The notes: generated from the sequence alone by a model not told the origin. Numbered from the stretch's first letter, positions 5,775 to 14,222 are shown. The stretch is DNA of 15,912 bases from Chitinispirillaceae bacterium (GCA_016932075.1 JAFGDP010000080.1:1-15912); one strand, 5' to 3'. Made by a program: numbers and translations.

Positions 5775-7309
5775 ATCTCATCATAAAAATCGCGTGGCGC
5801 AACATACAGCGGCACCGCGGAAAGAGCCTGATTATCGGCACGATCCTGTTCATCGGCGCGCTGCTCATGGCGGTCGGAAACGGCGTCATTTCCGGCATGA
5901 ACCGGGGTCTGCAGAAGAACATTGTCGAAGGATTCACGGGCGACATCATTCTCGTTTCCGACAATCAGGAGTCTGACAACGTGTTCATGGAGTTCTTGGG
6001 CAAGGCGATCGAGCCGATCAGCAATTACAGGCAGATCGATAGCGCGCTCAAAACCGTCCCTTTGGTGGAAAAGTGGCTGCCCATTGGAAAGAACTTTGCC
6101 ATGGCGCTCAACGAGGACGGCGGTCTGGCGGACGGCGTGTTCGTTTTGGGCGTGAACATGAAACAGTACCGCGACTTTTTCAATGAAAACATAAAAATCG
6201 TCGAGGGCCGGATGCTCAGAGACAACGAAACCGGCGTTCTCGTGCCCACGGGCTGGCGCAAACAGTTTGCCGAGTATTACAATATCATTTTTTCGCCTGA
6301 AGGAGCAATGCTCGACACCGCATCGCTCGGCAAGGACGTGATTGCCTACCTCTCGAATATGTCGATCAAGAACAGTGTCATTTACATGGGAATGAGCGCG
6401 GATAATTCGACCACCGACATTCGTGTTCCGGTACGCGGTATTGTCAAGTACCGCTCGCTGAACATGATCTGGGGGCAGTTCCCGATCGTGGACATCGAGT
6501 CGTACCGTGAATGCATGGGCTATTTCAGCGCGCTTGCCCAGACAGCCGAGTTAAAAGAGGAGACGGCAACGCTGCTTGGGAAAAGCGAGGAATCCCTGGA
6601 TGAGATGTTCAGTGAGGATAACATGATCGTCTCAAGCAGTACCACAGAGGCGCCGGTCGAGCTTGCCGAAGGCAGCCTTCGGGTGGAAAAGGCCGCTAAA
6701 TGGAAAAACGTTGATCTGGACGCCGGCATCTTCAACATGATACTGGTGCGCCTCTCCGACGGGCAGCAGCTTGACAAGGCTGCTGCGGATCTCACAAAGA
6801 TACTTGAAGAGAAAAACCTCGGCGTACGCGCAGTGACTTGGAAAAAGGGTACCGGTATGATCGGTTCCATGGCAATGCTTATCAAGGGTTCGCTCTTCGT
6901 GTTCGTCATGCTGCTGTTTTTTGTGGCGATCATCATTATTGTGAACACGCTGTCCATGGCGGCCATCGAGCGCACCTCCGAGATCGGCATGATGCGTGCC
7001 GTTGGAGCGCGCAAGGGATTCATCCGCACCATGTTTCTTGGCGAGACCGCGATGCTGAGCGCTGTTTTCGGCGGGATCGGAATCGCGGCCGGGATCGTCA
7101 TCATCAATATCATCTCGCTCTTGAATATCACGACTGACAACGATATGCTGCAACTGCTGTACGGTGGCGACACGTTCCGGCCGTACATGTCGCTTCTCGA
7201 TATCACGCTGGTCGTCGTGCAACTTGGTATCGTCACCTTGATTGCGGTCGCTTACCCGATCCGCGTCGCGAGCAGTATCACGCCGCTCGACGCCGTTTCA
7301 CGAGAATAG
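5771..7309 (+). CDS. FtsX/MacB-type ABC transporter permease 1
   Basis: A 512-residue inner-membrane permease with the four-helix MacB/LolC layout. One helix lies near the N-terminus (about 18-40, after the amphipathic IAWRNIQRHRGKSL), then a large periplasmic domain (about 41-370), then three helices at about 373-394 (SLFVFVMLLFFVAIIIIVN), 420-450 and 473-495. The cytoplasmic loop ERTSEIGMMRAVGARKGFI is the FtsX-family signature that couples to the ATPase. The frame starts inside the ATPase stop codon, so the two are translationally coupled. Transporters of this class move lipoproteins, lipids or amphiphiles by mechanotransmission and do not form a classic channel. Family membership is secure; the substrate is unknown. 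Confidence 0.9.
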   Translation: MNLIIKIAWRNIQRHRGKSLIIGTILFIGALLMAVGNGVISGMNRGLQKNIVEGFTGDIILVSDNQESDNVFMEFLGKAIEPISNYRQIDSALKTVPLVEKWLPIGKNFAMALNEDGGLADGVFVLGVNMKQYRDFFNENIKIVEGRMLRDNETGVLVPTGWRKQFAEYYNIIFSPEGAMLDTASLGKDVIAYLSNMSIKNSVIYMGMSADNSTTDIRVPVRGIVKYRSLNMIWGQFPIVDIESYRECMGYFSALAQTAELKEETATLLGKSEESLDEMFSEDNMIVSSSTTEAPVELAEGSLRVEKAAKWKNVDLDAGIFNMILVRLSDGQQLDKAAADLTKILEEKNLGVRAVTWKKGTGMIGSMAMLIKGSLFVFVMLLFFVAIIIIVNTLSMAAIERTSEIGMMRAVGARKGFIRTMFLGETAMLSAVFGGIGIAAGIVIINIISLLNITTDNDMLQLLYGGDTFRPYMSLLDITLVVVQLGIVTLIAVAYPIRVASSITPLDAVSRE

Positions 7310-7317
7310 GAGCCGCC

Positions 7318-9084
7318 ATGCCGCTCATTACCAATATCGCATTCCGTAATCTGGTCCGCCAGAAACGCCGGAGCCTTCTTCTCGGCATCGCCATTGCCTT
7401 CGGCGCCATGGTGCTGATTCTTGCCAGCGCGTTTTCACACGGCATCACGAAAGTGCTGTTCGAGCGCATTGTCAAGTATACCAACGGTCATGTGTCGGTC
7501 TCGTTCATGAAGAACGGCAACATGATGAACCAGGTCTTCCACGACGGCGACATGATGTGGGATGTCGTCAAAAAGCACTCACCCGAAGGAGCGCGATTTG
7601 ACGAGGCGATCGGCGTGTTCGGCCGGGCCATCGGCAACGGCGTGGCCGACAACGTGATTCTGGTGGGTGTGGACGTAAGCCAGAACCTGACACGGGAGGA
7701 GCTGGAAGAGTATGAGGCGAATTTTGAAATGATCCACGGTTCGTTCGAGGCGCTCAACGACAAGAGCAAGGGCACGCCCGTGGTGCTTGCCGAACAGAAG
7801 GCGAAGTATCTCAAGCTTAAAATAGGCGACATACTCAAGGTGCGGTTTACGGGAGTCAATAACCAGATGGCGAGCGCGAAGCTCACGGTGGTCGGTATCT
7901 TCAAGCCGGCAAACGCGTTCATGGCCGCGCCCATCTTCCTCGAGCTCCAGGACCTCCGTACCATGGCCGCGTACGGTCCCCATGACGTGCCGACCATCCA
8001 GGTGAACATCAGCGAGCCGCAGAAAAACGCAAAAAAACTCGCGGACGATATTTTTAACGCGCTCAAGCCCGGTATCGCTGTCATCGAAGGCCGTGCGCTT
8101 CGAAAAAGCCTTTCGGCCGGGGCGATCGTGCTCGGTCAGAAGAGTGACACCGCCTCGCAAGCCAGGCTTTCGCGTGCAGTAATCCTCTCACAGGGCGACA
8201 GCGCCGCAGCATTCGGATCAGACGCCGTAATACTGGCATGGAACCTTGCACACGAGCTTAAAGCAGGCAGAGGCGATACCGTGCGATTTACCTGGCGCGG
8301 CAAATACGACACAGCTCTGGCATCGGTCCGTTTTATTGTCACGGCGGTGGCTGACAGCGGTGCACGCATTCCAGCCAATGCGCTTCTGGTAAATGATCGG
8401 GAATTTTACCGCTGGTACTACATGCCGCTTCCTGCCGCGCCGTCAGAAACCGTTCTGGCAACATTGCCGGATTCATCGAATCCCCTTCATGCAGCGCTCG
8501 CGCCGGAATTCACGCTCATGAAGCGGGCCGCAACATCCCATGAGTACATGAAGGCGTTCCGCGAGCTTTCCCGCAAGCGCGTATGGGGAATCGTCGTCAG
8601 CGTGCAGTCCATGTACGAGACCGCGTCCGCGATCATCCAGGTGGAGTTCGCGCTTCATGTAATCACCGCCATTGCCGGGGTCATACTGTTTTTCGTGATC
8701 CTCATCGGCGTGATCAACACACTGCGCATGACCATACGGGAACGCACGCGCGAGATCGGCACGGTGCGCGCCATCGGCATGCAGCGCAGCGACGTGCTCT
8801 CCATGTTTCTCCTGGAGACCGGGTTTCTCGCGTTTTTCGCCTCACTTGCCGGCGCGGCAGCCGCGTTCCTTGCCATGTGGGGGCTTTCATCGTTTGCCAT
8901 AGACGCCGGAGACAATCCGATGGGCATGCTGCTTGTAAACAACAGGCTTTTTTTCGCGCCCACGGTCGGCGCAACGGTCGGCTATATCGCGTTTATTGTC
9001 GCCATTGCGGTCGTCACGGCATATTTTCCGTCGCGCCGCGCATCCAGACTTTCCGCCGCAAATGCCATGCGGCACTACGAATAG
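7318..9084 (+). CDS. FtsX/MacB-type ABC transporter permease 2, with enlarged periplasmic domain
   Basis: A 588-residue partner permease. AGGAG at 7308-7312 overlaps the previous stop and lies 5 bases before ATG 7318. Helix 1 is at about 19-40, and the other helices at about 445-467 (VITAIAGVILFFVILIGVIN), 495-525 and 548-570. The coupling loop RERTREIGTVRAIGMQRSDV is intact. The periplasmic part is longer than in permease 1. It appears to hold two copies of one subdomain: residues 154-219 (from PVVLAEQKAKYLKLKIGD) and 303-368 (from AVILAWNLAHELKAGRGD) line up in length and pattern. The pair probably forms a heterodimeric permease as in LolC/LolE, which is inferred from adjacency. Confidence 0.9.
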   Translation: MPLITNIAFRNLVRQKRRSLLLGIAIAFGAMVLILASAFSHGITKVLFERIVKYTNGHVSVSFMKNGNMMNQVFHDGDMMWDVVKKHSPEGARFDEAIGVFGRAIGNGVADNVILVGVDVSQNLTREELEEYEANFEMIHGSFEALNDKSKGTPVVLAEQKAKYLKLKIGDILKVRFTGVNNQMASAKLTVVGIFKPANAFMAAPIFLELQDLRTMAAYGPHDVPTIQVNISEPQKNAKKLADDIFNALKPGIAVIEGRALRKSLSAGAIVLGQKSDTASQARLSRAVILSQGDSAAAFGSDAVILAWNLAHELKAGRGDTVRFTWRGKYDTALASVRFIVTAVADSGARIPANALLVNDREFYRWYYMPLPAAPSETVLATLPDSSNPLHAALAPEFTLMKRAATSHEYMKAFRELSRKRVWGIVVSVQSMYETASAIIQVEFALHVITAIAGVILFFVILIGVINTLRMTIRERTREIGTVRAIGMQRSDVLSMFLLETGFLAFFASLAGAAAAFLAMWGLSSFAIDAGDNPMGMLLVNNRLFFAPTVGATVGYIAFIVAIAVVTAYFPSRRASRLSAANAMRHYE

Positions 9085-9099
9085 TACAGAAAGGATGTT

Positions 9100-9864
9100 A
9101 TGAATATGTTCAGATTTTCATGCGCACTCCTCCTGATTGCGGCCACCCTGTCGCCGGGTCAGCCGCCGGTCAACGATGCCCTCAAGAAGATTGAGGAAAA
9201 CTACTCCATATCCAACGATTTCCGCGCATCGGTGACCATGACGCAGCAGAAACCGAAACAGGGCGCCAAGGTGTTCGATATGATATTTTACAGGCGCGAC
9301 AAGGACGAGGCGTTCCTCATCGTCTTTTCAGCACCCGAGGCGGAAAAGGGCAACGGGTACCTGCGCATCGACGACAACTTCTGGATGTACCGCCGGAACA
9401 CGCGCACGTTCCAGCACATCAACCGCGACGAATCCATCGGCGGCTCGGATGCGTCCGGCGAAGATTTTGAAACGCGCAAGCTCACCGAACTGTACAAGCC
9501 GGCACTTGATTCTTCGGGAAGGGAACTCATCAGGCCGGAAAAACTCGGCGCCATTGCCGTGTGGCGGCTTGAGCTCGAGGCAAAGGTAAGCGACGTGTCC
9601 TATCCCTACCGCGTCATGTGGGTACGCCAGGACAACTATCTTCTGCTCAAGGAGGAGTCCTATTCGAGCTCAAAAACGCTCATGGTGACATCCTATTTTC
9701 CCAAGTACACCATCATCCAGGGAAAGTATGTACCTGTCAAGCAGATATACATCGACGAATTTGAAAAGGGAAACAAGACCGTGGTGGAGATATCCGGGAT
9801 CGTCACTGACAAGCTGGACGACAAGATTTTCACCAAGGCGTATTTAGAGAATTTGAGTAAATAG
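9100..9864 (+). CDS. LolA-like outer-membrane lipoprotein-sorting protein
   Basis: A 254-residue exported protein. The N-terminus MNMFRFSCALLLIAATLSPG is a signal peptide without a clear lipobox cysteine, so a soluble periplasmic location is likely. The mature part has the repeated beta-strand and aromatic pattern of the LolA/LppX fold, as in FDMIFYRRDKDEAFLIVFS, GYLRIDDNFWMYRRNTRTFQ and YPYRVMWVRQDNYLLLKEES. Proteins of this kind often accompany MacB- or MMPL-type exporters and are thought to shield a lipid group in a half-barrel. AAGGA at 9091-9095 precedes ATG 9100; ATG 9106 is a possible alternative. It follows permease 2 by 15 bases and is probably the carrier between the ABC complex and the outer membrane. 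Confidence 0.82.
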   Translation: MNMFRFSCALLLIAATLSPGQPPVNDALKKIEENYSISNDFRASVTMTQQKPKQGAKVFDMIFYRRDKDEAFLIVFSAPEAEKGNGYLRIDDNFWMYRRNTRTFQHINRDESIGGSDASGEDFETRKLTELYKPALDSSGRELIRPEKLGAIAVWRLELEAKVSDVSYPYRVMWVRQDNYLLLKEESYSSSKTLMVTSYFPKYTIIQGKYVPVKQIYIDEFEKGNKTVVEISGIVTDKLDDKIFTKAYLENLSK

Positions 9865-9885
9865 AAAGAGAAGATAGGGGCGTTC

Positions 9886-9911
9886 CCCTGTCCCGATGTA
9901 TCGGGACAGGG
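9886..9911. repeat. Long perfect hairpin downstream of the LolA-like gene
   Basis: CCCTGTCCCGAT (9886-9897) and ATCGGGACAGGG (9900-9911) are exact inverted arms of 12 bases separated by GT. The motif CCCGAT/ATCGGG at such a hairpin looks like a dispersed palindromic unit. No T-run follows on either strand, so a Rho-independent terminator is unlikely. It begins 21 bases after the LolA-like stop. Confidence 0.55.
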
Positions 9912-9946
9912 TCGGTTCTTCTCCGGGCTCTCGCATTCGCGAGCCG

Positions 9947-9986
9947 GTCTGCGCTGCATTGCGGCTGCGCCTGATGCATCGCAGAC
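9947..9986. repeat. Imperfect 13-base inverted repeat
   Basis: GTCTGCGCTGCAT (9947-9959) and ATGCATCGCAGAC (9974-9986) pair at 12 of 13 positions around a 14-base GC-rich loop. A smaller CTCGC-ATTC-GCGAG hairpin lies immediately to the left. With the neighbouring hairpins it makes most of the 9865-10112 gap capable of folding. Confidence 0.45.
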
Positions 9987-10068
9987 TGGCGGTTTCTCTG
10001 CCGTTCAACCGCCACCCTCCGTCGTCCCTAACGCGAAAGACAAGAAAAATTCATTTACAAATCCTTTC

Positions 10069-10092
10069 TCCCCTCTCCTGGCGGAGAGGGGA
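10069..10092. repeat. Hairpin just upstream of the beta-barrel gene
   Basis: TCCCCTCTCC (10069-10078) and GGAGAGGGGA (10083-10092) form a perfect 10-base stem with a TGGC loop. The sequence just after it, ACAGGGGTGAGG, ends in the likely ribosome binding site of the gene at 10113. The CCCTCTCC...GGAGAGGG...GGGGTGAGG pattern resembles a short dispersed repeat seen in many bacterial genomes. Being so close to the start codon, the stem could affect translation. Confidence 0.5.
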
Positions 10093-10112
10093 CAGGGGTG
10101 AGGTCAGACAAG

Positions 10113-11474
10113 ATGAACAAAAAAAACATTTATATCCAGATCCTGTTACCCTTACTGTTGGTTTTTCCCCTCTTTGCCCAGGACCTGGTCGACGAAGATG
10201 CCTTGTTCGGGGATACCGCGTCCGTGGTGGACAGCGCAACAATCATCAACACCCAAGCAGCGGTAGAGGCGTTTGAGGAGAAGAAAACAGTCGGGTGGAG
10301 TGGAGAGGTGAATGCCTGGCTCACCCCTTCGGTGACCAGAACCTGGTTTGACGATCCGAATGGTTCCGCAGTATCCTTCCCCTCTCGTATCGTGGGCAAC
10401 GGATTCCTGGACGTCCGGCTCTTGAGAGGGGTCAAGGCGTTCGCAGACCTGGAGGCAGCCTGGCTTCCTGCGCCATCGTATGACATTGCCCTTTCTTCGG
10501 GCGCGTTCGGTCTTGACAGCACGGGCGCGAAGTTCAATCTGCCCGAGTTTTTCATTGATGCCAACTACAACAAGATCGTGTATATGCGCGCAGGCAAGCA
10601 GGTGCTGCAGTGGGGACGCTGCTTCCTGTGGAACCCGACCGATTTCGTGAATGTCGAGAAAAAGACCTTTTTCCAGCGCATGGGCCACCGCGAAGGCGCG
10701 TACGGGATCAAAATGCATATTCCGTACAAAACCCTGTTCAACTTTTACTCGTTTGTCGACCTTGGCGAGGTCAACTATGCCGATGATGTTTCGGTGTCGG
10801 TAAAAGCCGAGGCCCTGGTCGGCAGGACCGAAATGGCGGTTTCGGTACGCGGGAAACGGTTCCAGGACCCGATCTTAGGTTTTGATATGTCAACGCAACT
10901 GTTAGAGATCCAGATAGCCGGAGAAGCGGCATTGCGCAACGGCAAAGACATGAACACGCTCCATCTCACTGCAACCGATACGTCGATCACTGCTATGGAC
11001 GATGCCTGGATTCCGCGCGTCTCGCTCAATCTCATGAAATTTTTCCCGTTAAGCGGCGTGGCTGACCGGGTCATGGTATCGACCGAGTTTTATTACAATC
11101 ACGCAGGGTATGATCCGAATATTTTTGAAGGCGGTCTCATCGACTACCAGAAGATCATCGGGACGCTGCTGGTGAAAGGGTACGCGCTTGATTCCATCCT
11201 CTCTCTTTACGAACCCAACAGCTACTCCAAATACTACGGCATGCTCTCAACCTCGATCAGCCGCTTTCTGCTTGACGACATGACCTTCACCTGCAGCGCC
11301 GTGGGCAATTTCAACCAGCGCTGCGCCCTGCTCACGGGCGGCCTGTCCTACCAGTCGCTCCATAATTTCATTCTGTCGGCCAACCTGAACGGGTTCGTGG
11401 GCAAAAAAAACACGGAATACACCTTTGCCGACCAGGGGCTTTCCCTGCAGGTGCGGATGGGGCTGGTATTTTAA
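10113..11474 (+). CDS. Outer-membrane beta-barrel protein, family not recognised
   Basis: A 453-residue exported protein. MNKKNIYIQILLPLLLVFPL followed by FAQ is a clean signal peptide. The frame also has GTG 10098, but ATG 10113 gives a proper signal sequence and has GGTGAGG about 9 bases upstream. The mature protein alternates polar and hydrophobic residues in short strands with aromatic girdles. It ends in LSLQVRMGLVF, and a terminal phenylalanine is the hallmark recognised by the Bam complex. The segment YMRAGKQVLQWGRCFLWNPT recalls barrel proteins of the DUF1302 kind, but I cannot assign it firmly. The acidic stretch after the signal (DLVDEDALFGDT) may be a periplasmic plug or linker. 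It is the last gene of the rightward run and probably the outer-membrane end of the ABC/LolA-like system. Confidence 0.75.
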   Translation: MNKKNIYIQILLPLLLVFPLFAQDLVDEDALFGDTASVVDSATIINTQAAVEAFEEKKTVGWSGEVNAWLTPSVTRTWFDDPNGSAVSFPSRIVGNGFLDVRLLRGVKAFADLEAAWLPAPSYDIALSSGAFGLDSTGAKFNLPEFFIDANYNKIVYMRAGKQVLQWGRCFLWNPTDFVNVEKKTFFQRMGHREGAYGIKMHIPYKTLFNFYSFVDLGEVNYADDVSVSVKAEALVGRTEMAVSVRGKRFQDPILGFDMSTQLLEIQIAGEAALRNGKDMNTLHLTATDTSITAMDDAWIPRVSLNLMKFFPLSGVADRVMVSTEFYYNHAGYDPNIFEGGLIDYQKIIGTLLVKGYALDSILSLYEPNSYSKYYGMLSTSISRFLLDDMTFTCSAVGNFNQRCALLTGGLSYQSLHNFILSANLNGFVGKKNTEYTFADQGLSLQVRMGLVF

Positions 11475-11664
11475 CCTGATTTCCGCATTCGTGAAAAATA
11501 CCGCATGCTATGACAGTGAGATAAAAGCTGAGTGTACAAACAGTCTTCAAGTTAAAAAGAAAGGTTATTTCACCAAAGAAAATGCAAAAATACAAGGATG
11601 GTATTGGGAATATCCTCTCTCTCGCTTAATCCGTCCACCCATCCGAATCGAGGGATAGGACGAG
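11475..11664. other. Convergent intergenic region without a recognised terminator
   Basis: These 190 bases lie between the rightward barrel gene and the leftward dehydrogenase gene. An imperfect inverted pair (CCTCTCTCTCG near 11614-11624 against CGAGGGATAGG near 11649-11659) is the only candidate structure. It has no T-run on either side. No gene with a ribosome binding site was seen. Confidence 0.4.
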
Positions 11665-12885
11665 CTAGACGATCGTTTTGATCTCAGTCGGCAACCCGAT
11701 CCTGTTCAGATTCTCGATAAACGGGTCAGGATCAAGCTCCTCCACGTTCACCATGGTCTTCACGTCCCAGGTCCGGTTCGCGATCAGCATCGCGGCAGCC
11801 ACGGGCGGCACGCCCGCGGTGTAACTTATGGCCTGCGACTCCACCTCCTTGTAACACTCGGCATGGTCGCAGGTGTTGTAGATGAATATCTCGCGCGGTT
11901 TCCCGTCCCTGGTGCCCTTGACCAGGTTGCCGATGCAGGTCTTGCCCGCGTAATTGGGGGCGAGCGACGACGGGTCGGGAAGGAGCGCCTTGAGCACCTT
12001 GAGCGGTACCACCTCCACGCCCTCGGCGGTTTTAATGGGCAGGTTTGACGTAAGCCCCAGTTTGGTGAGCACGGTGAACACATTGATATAGTGGTCGCTG
12101 AACCCCATCCAGAAACGGATCGAGTTCGCGTCAATGTTCTTTGAGAGGGAATGGAGCTCGTCATGGCCGTTGAGATAGACCGTCTGTTCTCCGACCACCG
12201 GAAAGTCATAGACTTTTTTCACCTTGTGCACCGCTTCCTGCACCCATTGCCGGTCGATCCAGGTCCATACCTTCTTGAACTCGCGGAAATTTATCTCCGG
12301 ATCGAAATTGGTCGCAAAATACTTGCCGTGATTGCCGGCATTGACATCCATAATATCGATCGTGTCGATTGTGTCAAAATGGTGCTTGACCGCCAGGGCG
12401 CACCACGCATTGACCACGCCCGGATCGAATCCAACGCCAAGAATAGCGGTAAGCTTCTTAGTCTTGCACCGGTCTTTCCGCTTCCACTCGTAATTAGCAT
12501 ACCAGGGCGGGTCCTCGCACACCTTGTCCGGCTCCTCGTGGATCGCGGTGTCCATGTAGGCAGCGCCGGTCTGCAGGCATGCTTCAAGAAGCGACATGTT
12601 GATGTACGACTGGCCCAGATTGATCACGATATCGGTTTTGGTATCGCGGATGAGCTGCGCCGTGGCTTGAACGTCAAGAGCATTGATGGAGCGGGAATAG
12701 ATGTTCCAGTCCGGTTGTTTCAGGCTTTTTTTCCGCTTCACGCTCTCGATGATCGCGTCGCATTTGGCCTGCGTGCGCGAGGCAATGCACAGGTCGCCCA
12801 GCACGTCATTGTTCTGCGCCACTTTGTGTGCCGCGACATGCGCCACGCCGCCGGCGCCGATGATCATGATGTTGCTTTTTTTCAT
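11665..12885 (-). CDS. Carboxynorspermidine/carboxyspermidine dehydrogenase (saccharopine dehydrogenase-like)
   Basis: A 406-residue NAD(P)H-dependent enzyme that condenses aspartate semialdehyde with diaminopropane or putrescine to give carboxynorspermidine or carboxyspermidine. The N-terminal Rossmann motif MIIGAGGVAHVAAHK (7-21) is clear, followed by ASRTQAKCD and the VINLGQSYINMSLLEACL strand-helix. GVGFDPGVVNAWCALAVKHH and the C-terminal TCDHAECYKEVESQ plus AISYTAGVPP fit this branch of the saccharopine dehydrogenase superfamily and match its usual length of about 400. It starts 17 bases after the decarboxylase gene in the same direction, with AGGG just before ATG 12885. The neighbour makes the polyamine assignment much stronger than the sequence alone. 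Which diamine it uses cannot be read from the sequence. Confidence 0.88.
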   Translation of the reverse strand: MKKSNIMIIGAGGVAHVAAHKVAQNNDVLGDLCIASRTQAKCDAIIESVKRKKSLKQPDWNIYSRSINALDVQATAQLIRDTKTDIVINLGQSYINMSLLEACLQTGAAYMDTAIHEEPDKVCEDPPWYANYEWKRKDRCKTKKLTAILGVGFDPGVVNAWCALAVKHHFDTIDTIDIMDVNAGNHGKYFATNFDPEINFREFKKVWTWIDRQWVQEAVHKVKKVYDFPVVGEQTVYLNGHDELHSLSKNIDANSIRFWMGFSDHYINVFTVLTKLGLTSNLPIKTAEGVEVVPLKVLKALLPDPSSLAPNYAGKTCIGNLVKGTRDGKPREIFIYNTCDHAECYKEVESQAISYTAGVPPVAAAMLIANRTWDVKTMVNVEELDPDPFIENLNRIGLPTEIKTIV

Positions 12886-12902
12886 GGTACCCTGCCTTGT
12901 TG

Positions 12903-14006
12903 CTATGAAAGGTTAGAAAGATAGTGGTGGTAATCAAACTGTCTGACAATCTCGGTTTTCCCGGAGAGTCGCCTGACCGCGATCGACGGCATGGCAAGAC
13001 CGTTAAACCAGTTTTTCTTCACCATGGTATAGCCCCCGGCATCCGCGATCCTGACCACGGACCCTGCTTTAAGCCGCGATGCCAGCGAGTACGTGCCGAA
13101 CACGTCGCCGGCAAGGCACGAGCGCCCCGCCACCATATACCGGTGCCTGCCTTTGGCCGGATGGCTGATCCGCGGGCTGGTCCGGTACACGAGATGATCA
13201 AGCGTGTGCGCCTCAATGGACGCGTCTACAATAGCGATATCCATCCCGTTGCGCACCACGTCCTGCACCGTGGTCACAAGCTCGGTACACTGCGTTATCG
13301 CAGCCTCGCCCGGTTCCAGATACACCTGTACGCCAAACCGGTCGCCAAACGTTTTGAGCGACGAGCAGAAAGCGTCCAGAGGATACCCCTCCTTGGTAAA
13401 AGCAAGACCGCCGCCAAGGCTGACCCATTCGAGTTTTTTAAGGATAGTTCCGTATGACCGGCTGATATGGTCCAGGTGAGCTGCGAAATTCCTGAAGTCG
13501 TCGTTTTCACAATTGAAGTGGAACATGCACCCGGAAATAGAGGGCAGGACTTCGTTAATGGATCGAAGGTCGATCACGCCGAGCCTTGAAAACCTGCGCG
13601 CCGGGTCGGCAAGATCATAATGGGAATAGCTGATTTTTGGATTGATCCGCAGCCCGAGCGGCAGGTTCCCGGCAAGCCTCCGCAATCGCTTGAGCTGCGA
13701 CACCGAGTTGAAAATGATAACGTCAGCATAGGTCCGGACTTTTTTCATATCATCTTCTGACCAGGCAACGCAGTAGGCATGGGTCTCGCCCCCGAATTTT
13801 TCATGCCCGAGCCGCGTTTCATACAGCGAGCTCGAGGTGGTACCGTCCATGTACTGCCTCATGAGACCGAAAACCGACCAGGTGGAAAAGCACTTCAAGG
13901 CAAGGAGCGACCTGGCGCCGCACGTCTCGCGCACCCGCCGTATTTTCATCAGGTTTATCAGCAGTTTTTTTTCGTCGATCAGATAATACGGTGTTATCAG
14001 AGCCAT
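12903..14006 (-). CDS. nspC: Carboxynorspermidine/carboxyspermidine decarboxylase
   Basis: A 367-residue PLP-dependent, alanine-racemase-fold (fold III) decarboxylase that releases norspermidine or spermidine from its carboxylated precursor. Lys38 in SLLALKCFSTW is the expected Schiff-base lysine. Phosphate-binding WVSLGGGLAF (194-203), EPGEA (231-235), the CLAGDVFG segment with Cys297 and Asp301, and DAGGYTMVKKNWFNG (322-336) are all in place. The length is normal for NspC. CCAGG lies about 10 bases before ATG 14006. It is the first gene of a two-gene leftward operon with the dehydrogenase. Together they form the S-adenosylmethionine-independent route to triamines found in Vibrio, Campylobacter and many anaerobes. 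Confidence 0.92.
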   Translation of the reverse strand: MALITPYYLIDEKKLLINLMKIRRVRETCGARSLLALKCFSTWSVFGLMRQYMDGTTSSSLYETRLGHEKFGGETHAYCVAWSEDDMKKVRTYADVIIFNSVSQLKRLRRLAGNLPLGLRINPKISYSHYDLADPARRFSRLGVIDLRSINEVLPSISGCMFHFNCENDDFRNFAAHLDHISRSYGTILKKLEWVSLGGGLAFTKEGYPLDAFCSSLKTFGDRFGVQVYLEPGEAAITQCTELVTTVQDVVRNGMDIAIVDASIEAHTLDHLVYRTSPRISHPAKGRHRYMVAGRSCLAGDVFGTYSLASRLKAGSVVRIADAGGYTMVKKNWFNGLAMPSIAVRRLSGKTEIVRQFDYHHYLSNLS

Positions 14007-14177
14007 GTCCTGTACCTGGGACCCGGAAAAACAGTTAAAAAAAACAATAAGTCATAAAATAGATTTTTCATGCTTAACAGGGGGACGCAAAATGAGGGAA
14101 AGATGCAGGTCTCACCGAGGGCTCGGAGTACACAAAGAAGTCATTATGGGTTTAAGCACTGTCTTGCGTACGACCGT

Positions 14178-14209
14178 GACATTTCGACAAGCACAGTGAG
14201 GAGAAATCT
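14178..14209 (+). repeat. Short dispersed-type repeat unit, copy A
   Basis: The unit runs from GACATTTCGA to GAGAAATCT with a variable AC-rich middle. The same ends (CATTTCGA ... GAGAAATC) occur in the opposite orientation 13 bases further on. The ATTTCGA...GAGAAATCT frame resembles a non-coding palindromic repeat common in many bacterial genomes. Confidence 0.5.
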
Positions 14210-14222
14210 ACACCTGATGAAA

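Noticed and set aside
6520..7236. A 238-codon open frame on the minus strand opposite permease 1
   Set aside because: Its Ser/Met/Ile-rich translation is the shadow of membrane-helix codons, and permease 1 is clearly the coding strand.
9886..9911. Rho-independent terminator after the LolA-like gene
   Set aside because: The stem is strong but no T-run follows on either strand.
9896..10276. A 126-codon frame across the hairpin-rich gap
   Set aside because: It starts inside a palindrome, has no ribosome binding site, and runs into the signal peptide of the barrel gene in another frame.
12151..12924. A 257-codon open frame on the plus strand opposite the dehydrogenase gene
   Set aside because: It is antisense to a well-supported enzyme, begins inside it, and its composition follows the third-codon-position bias of the real gene.
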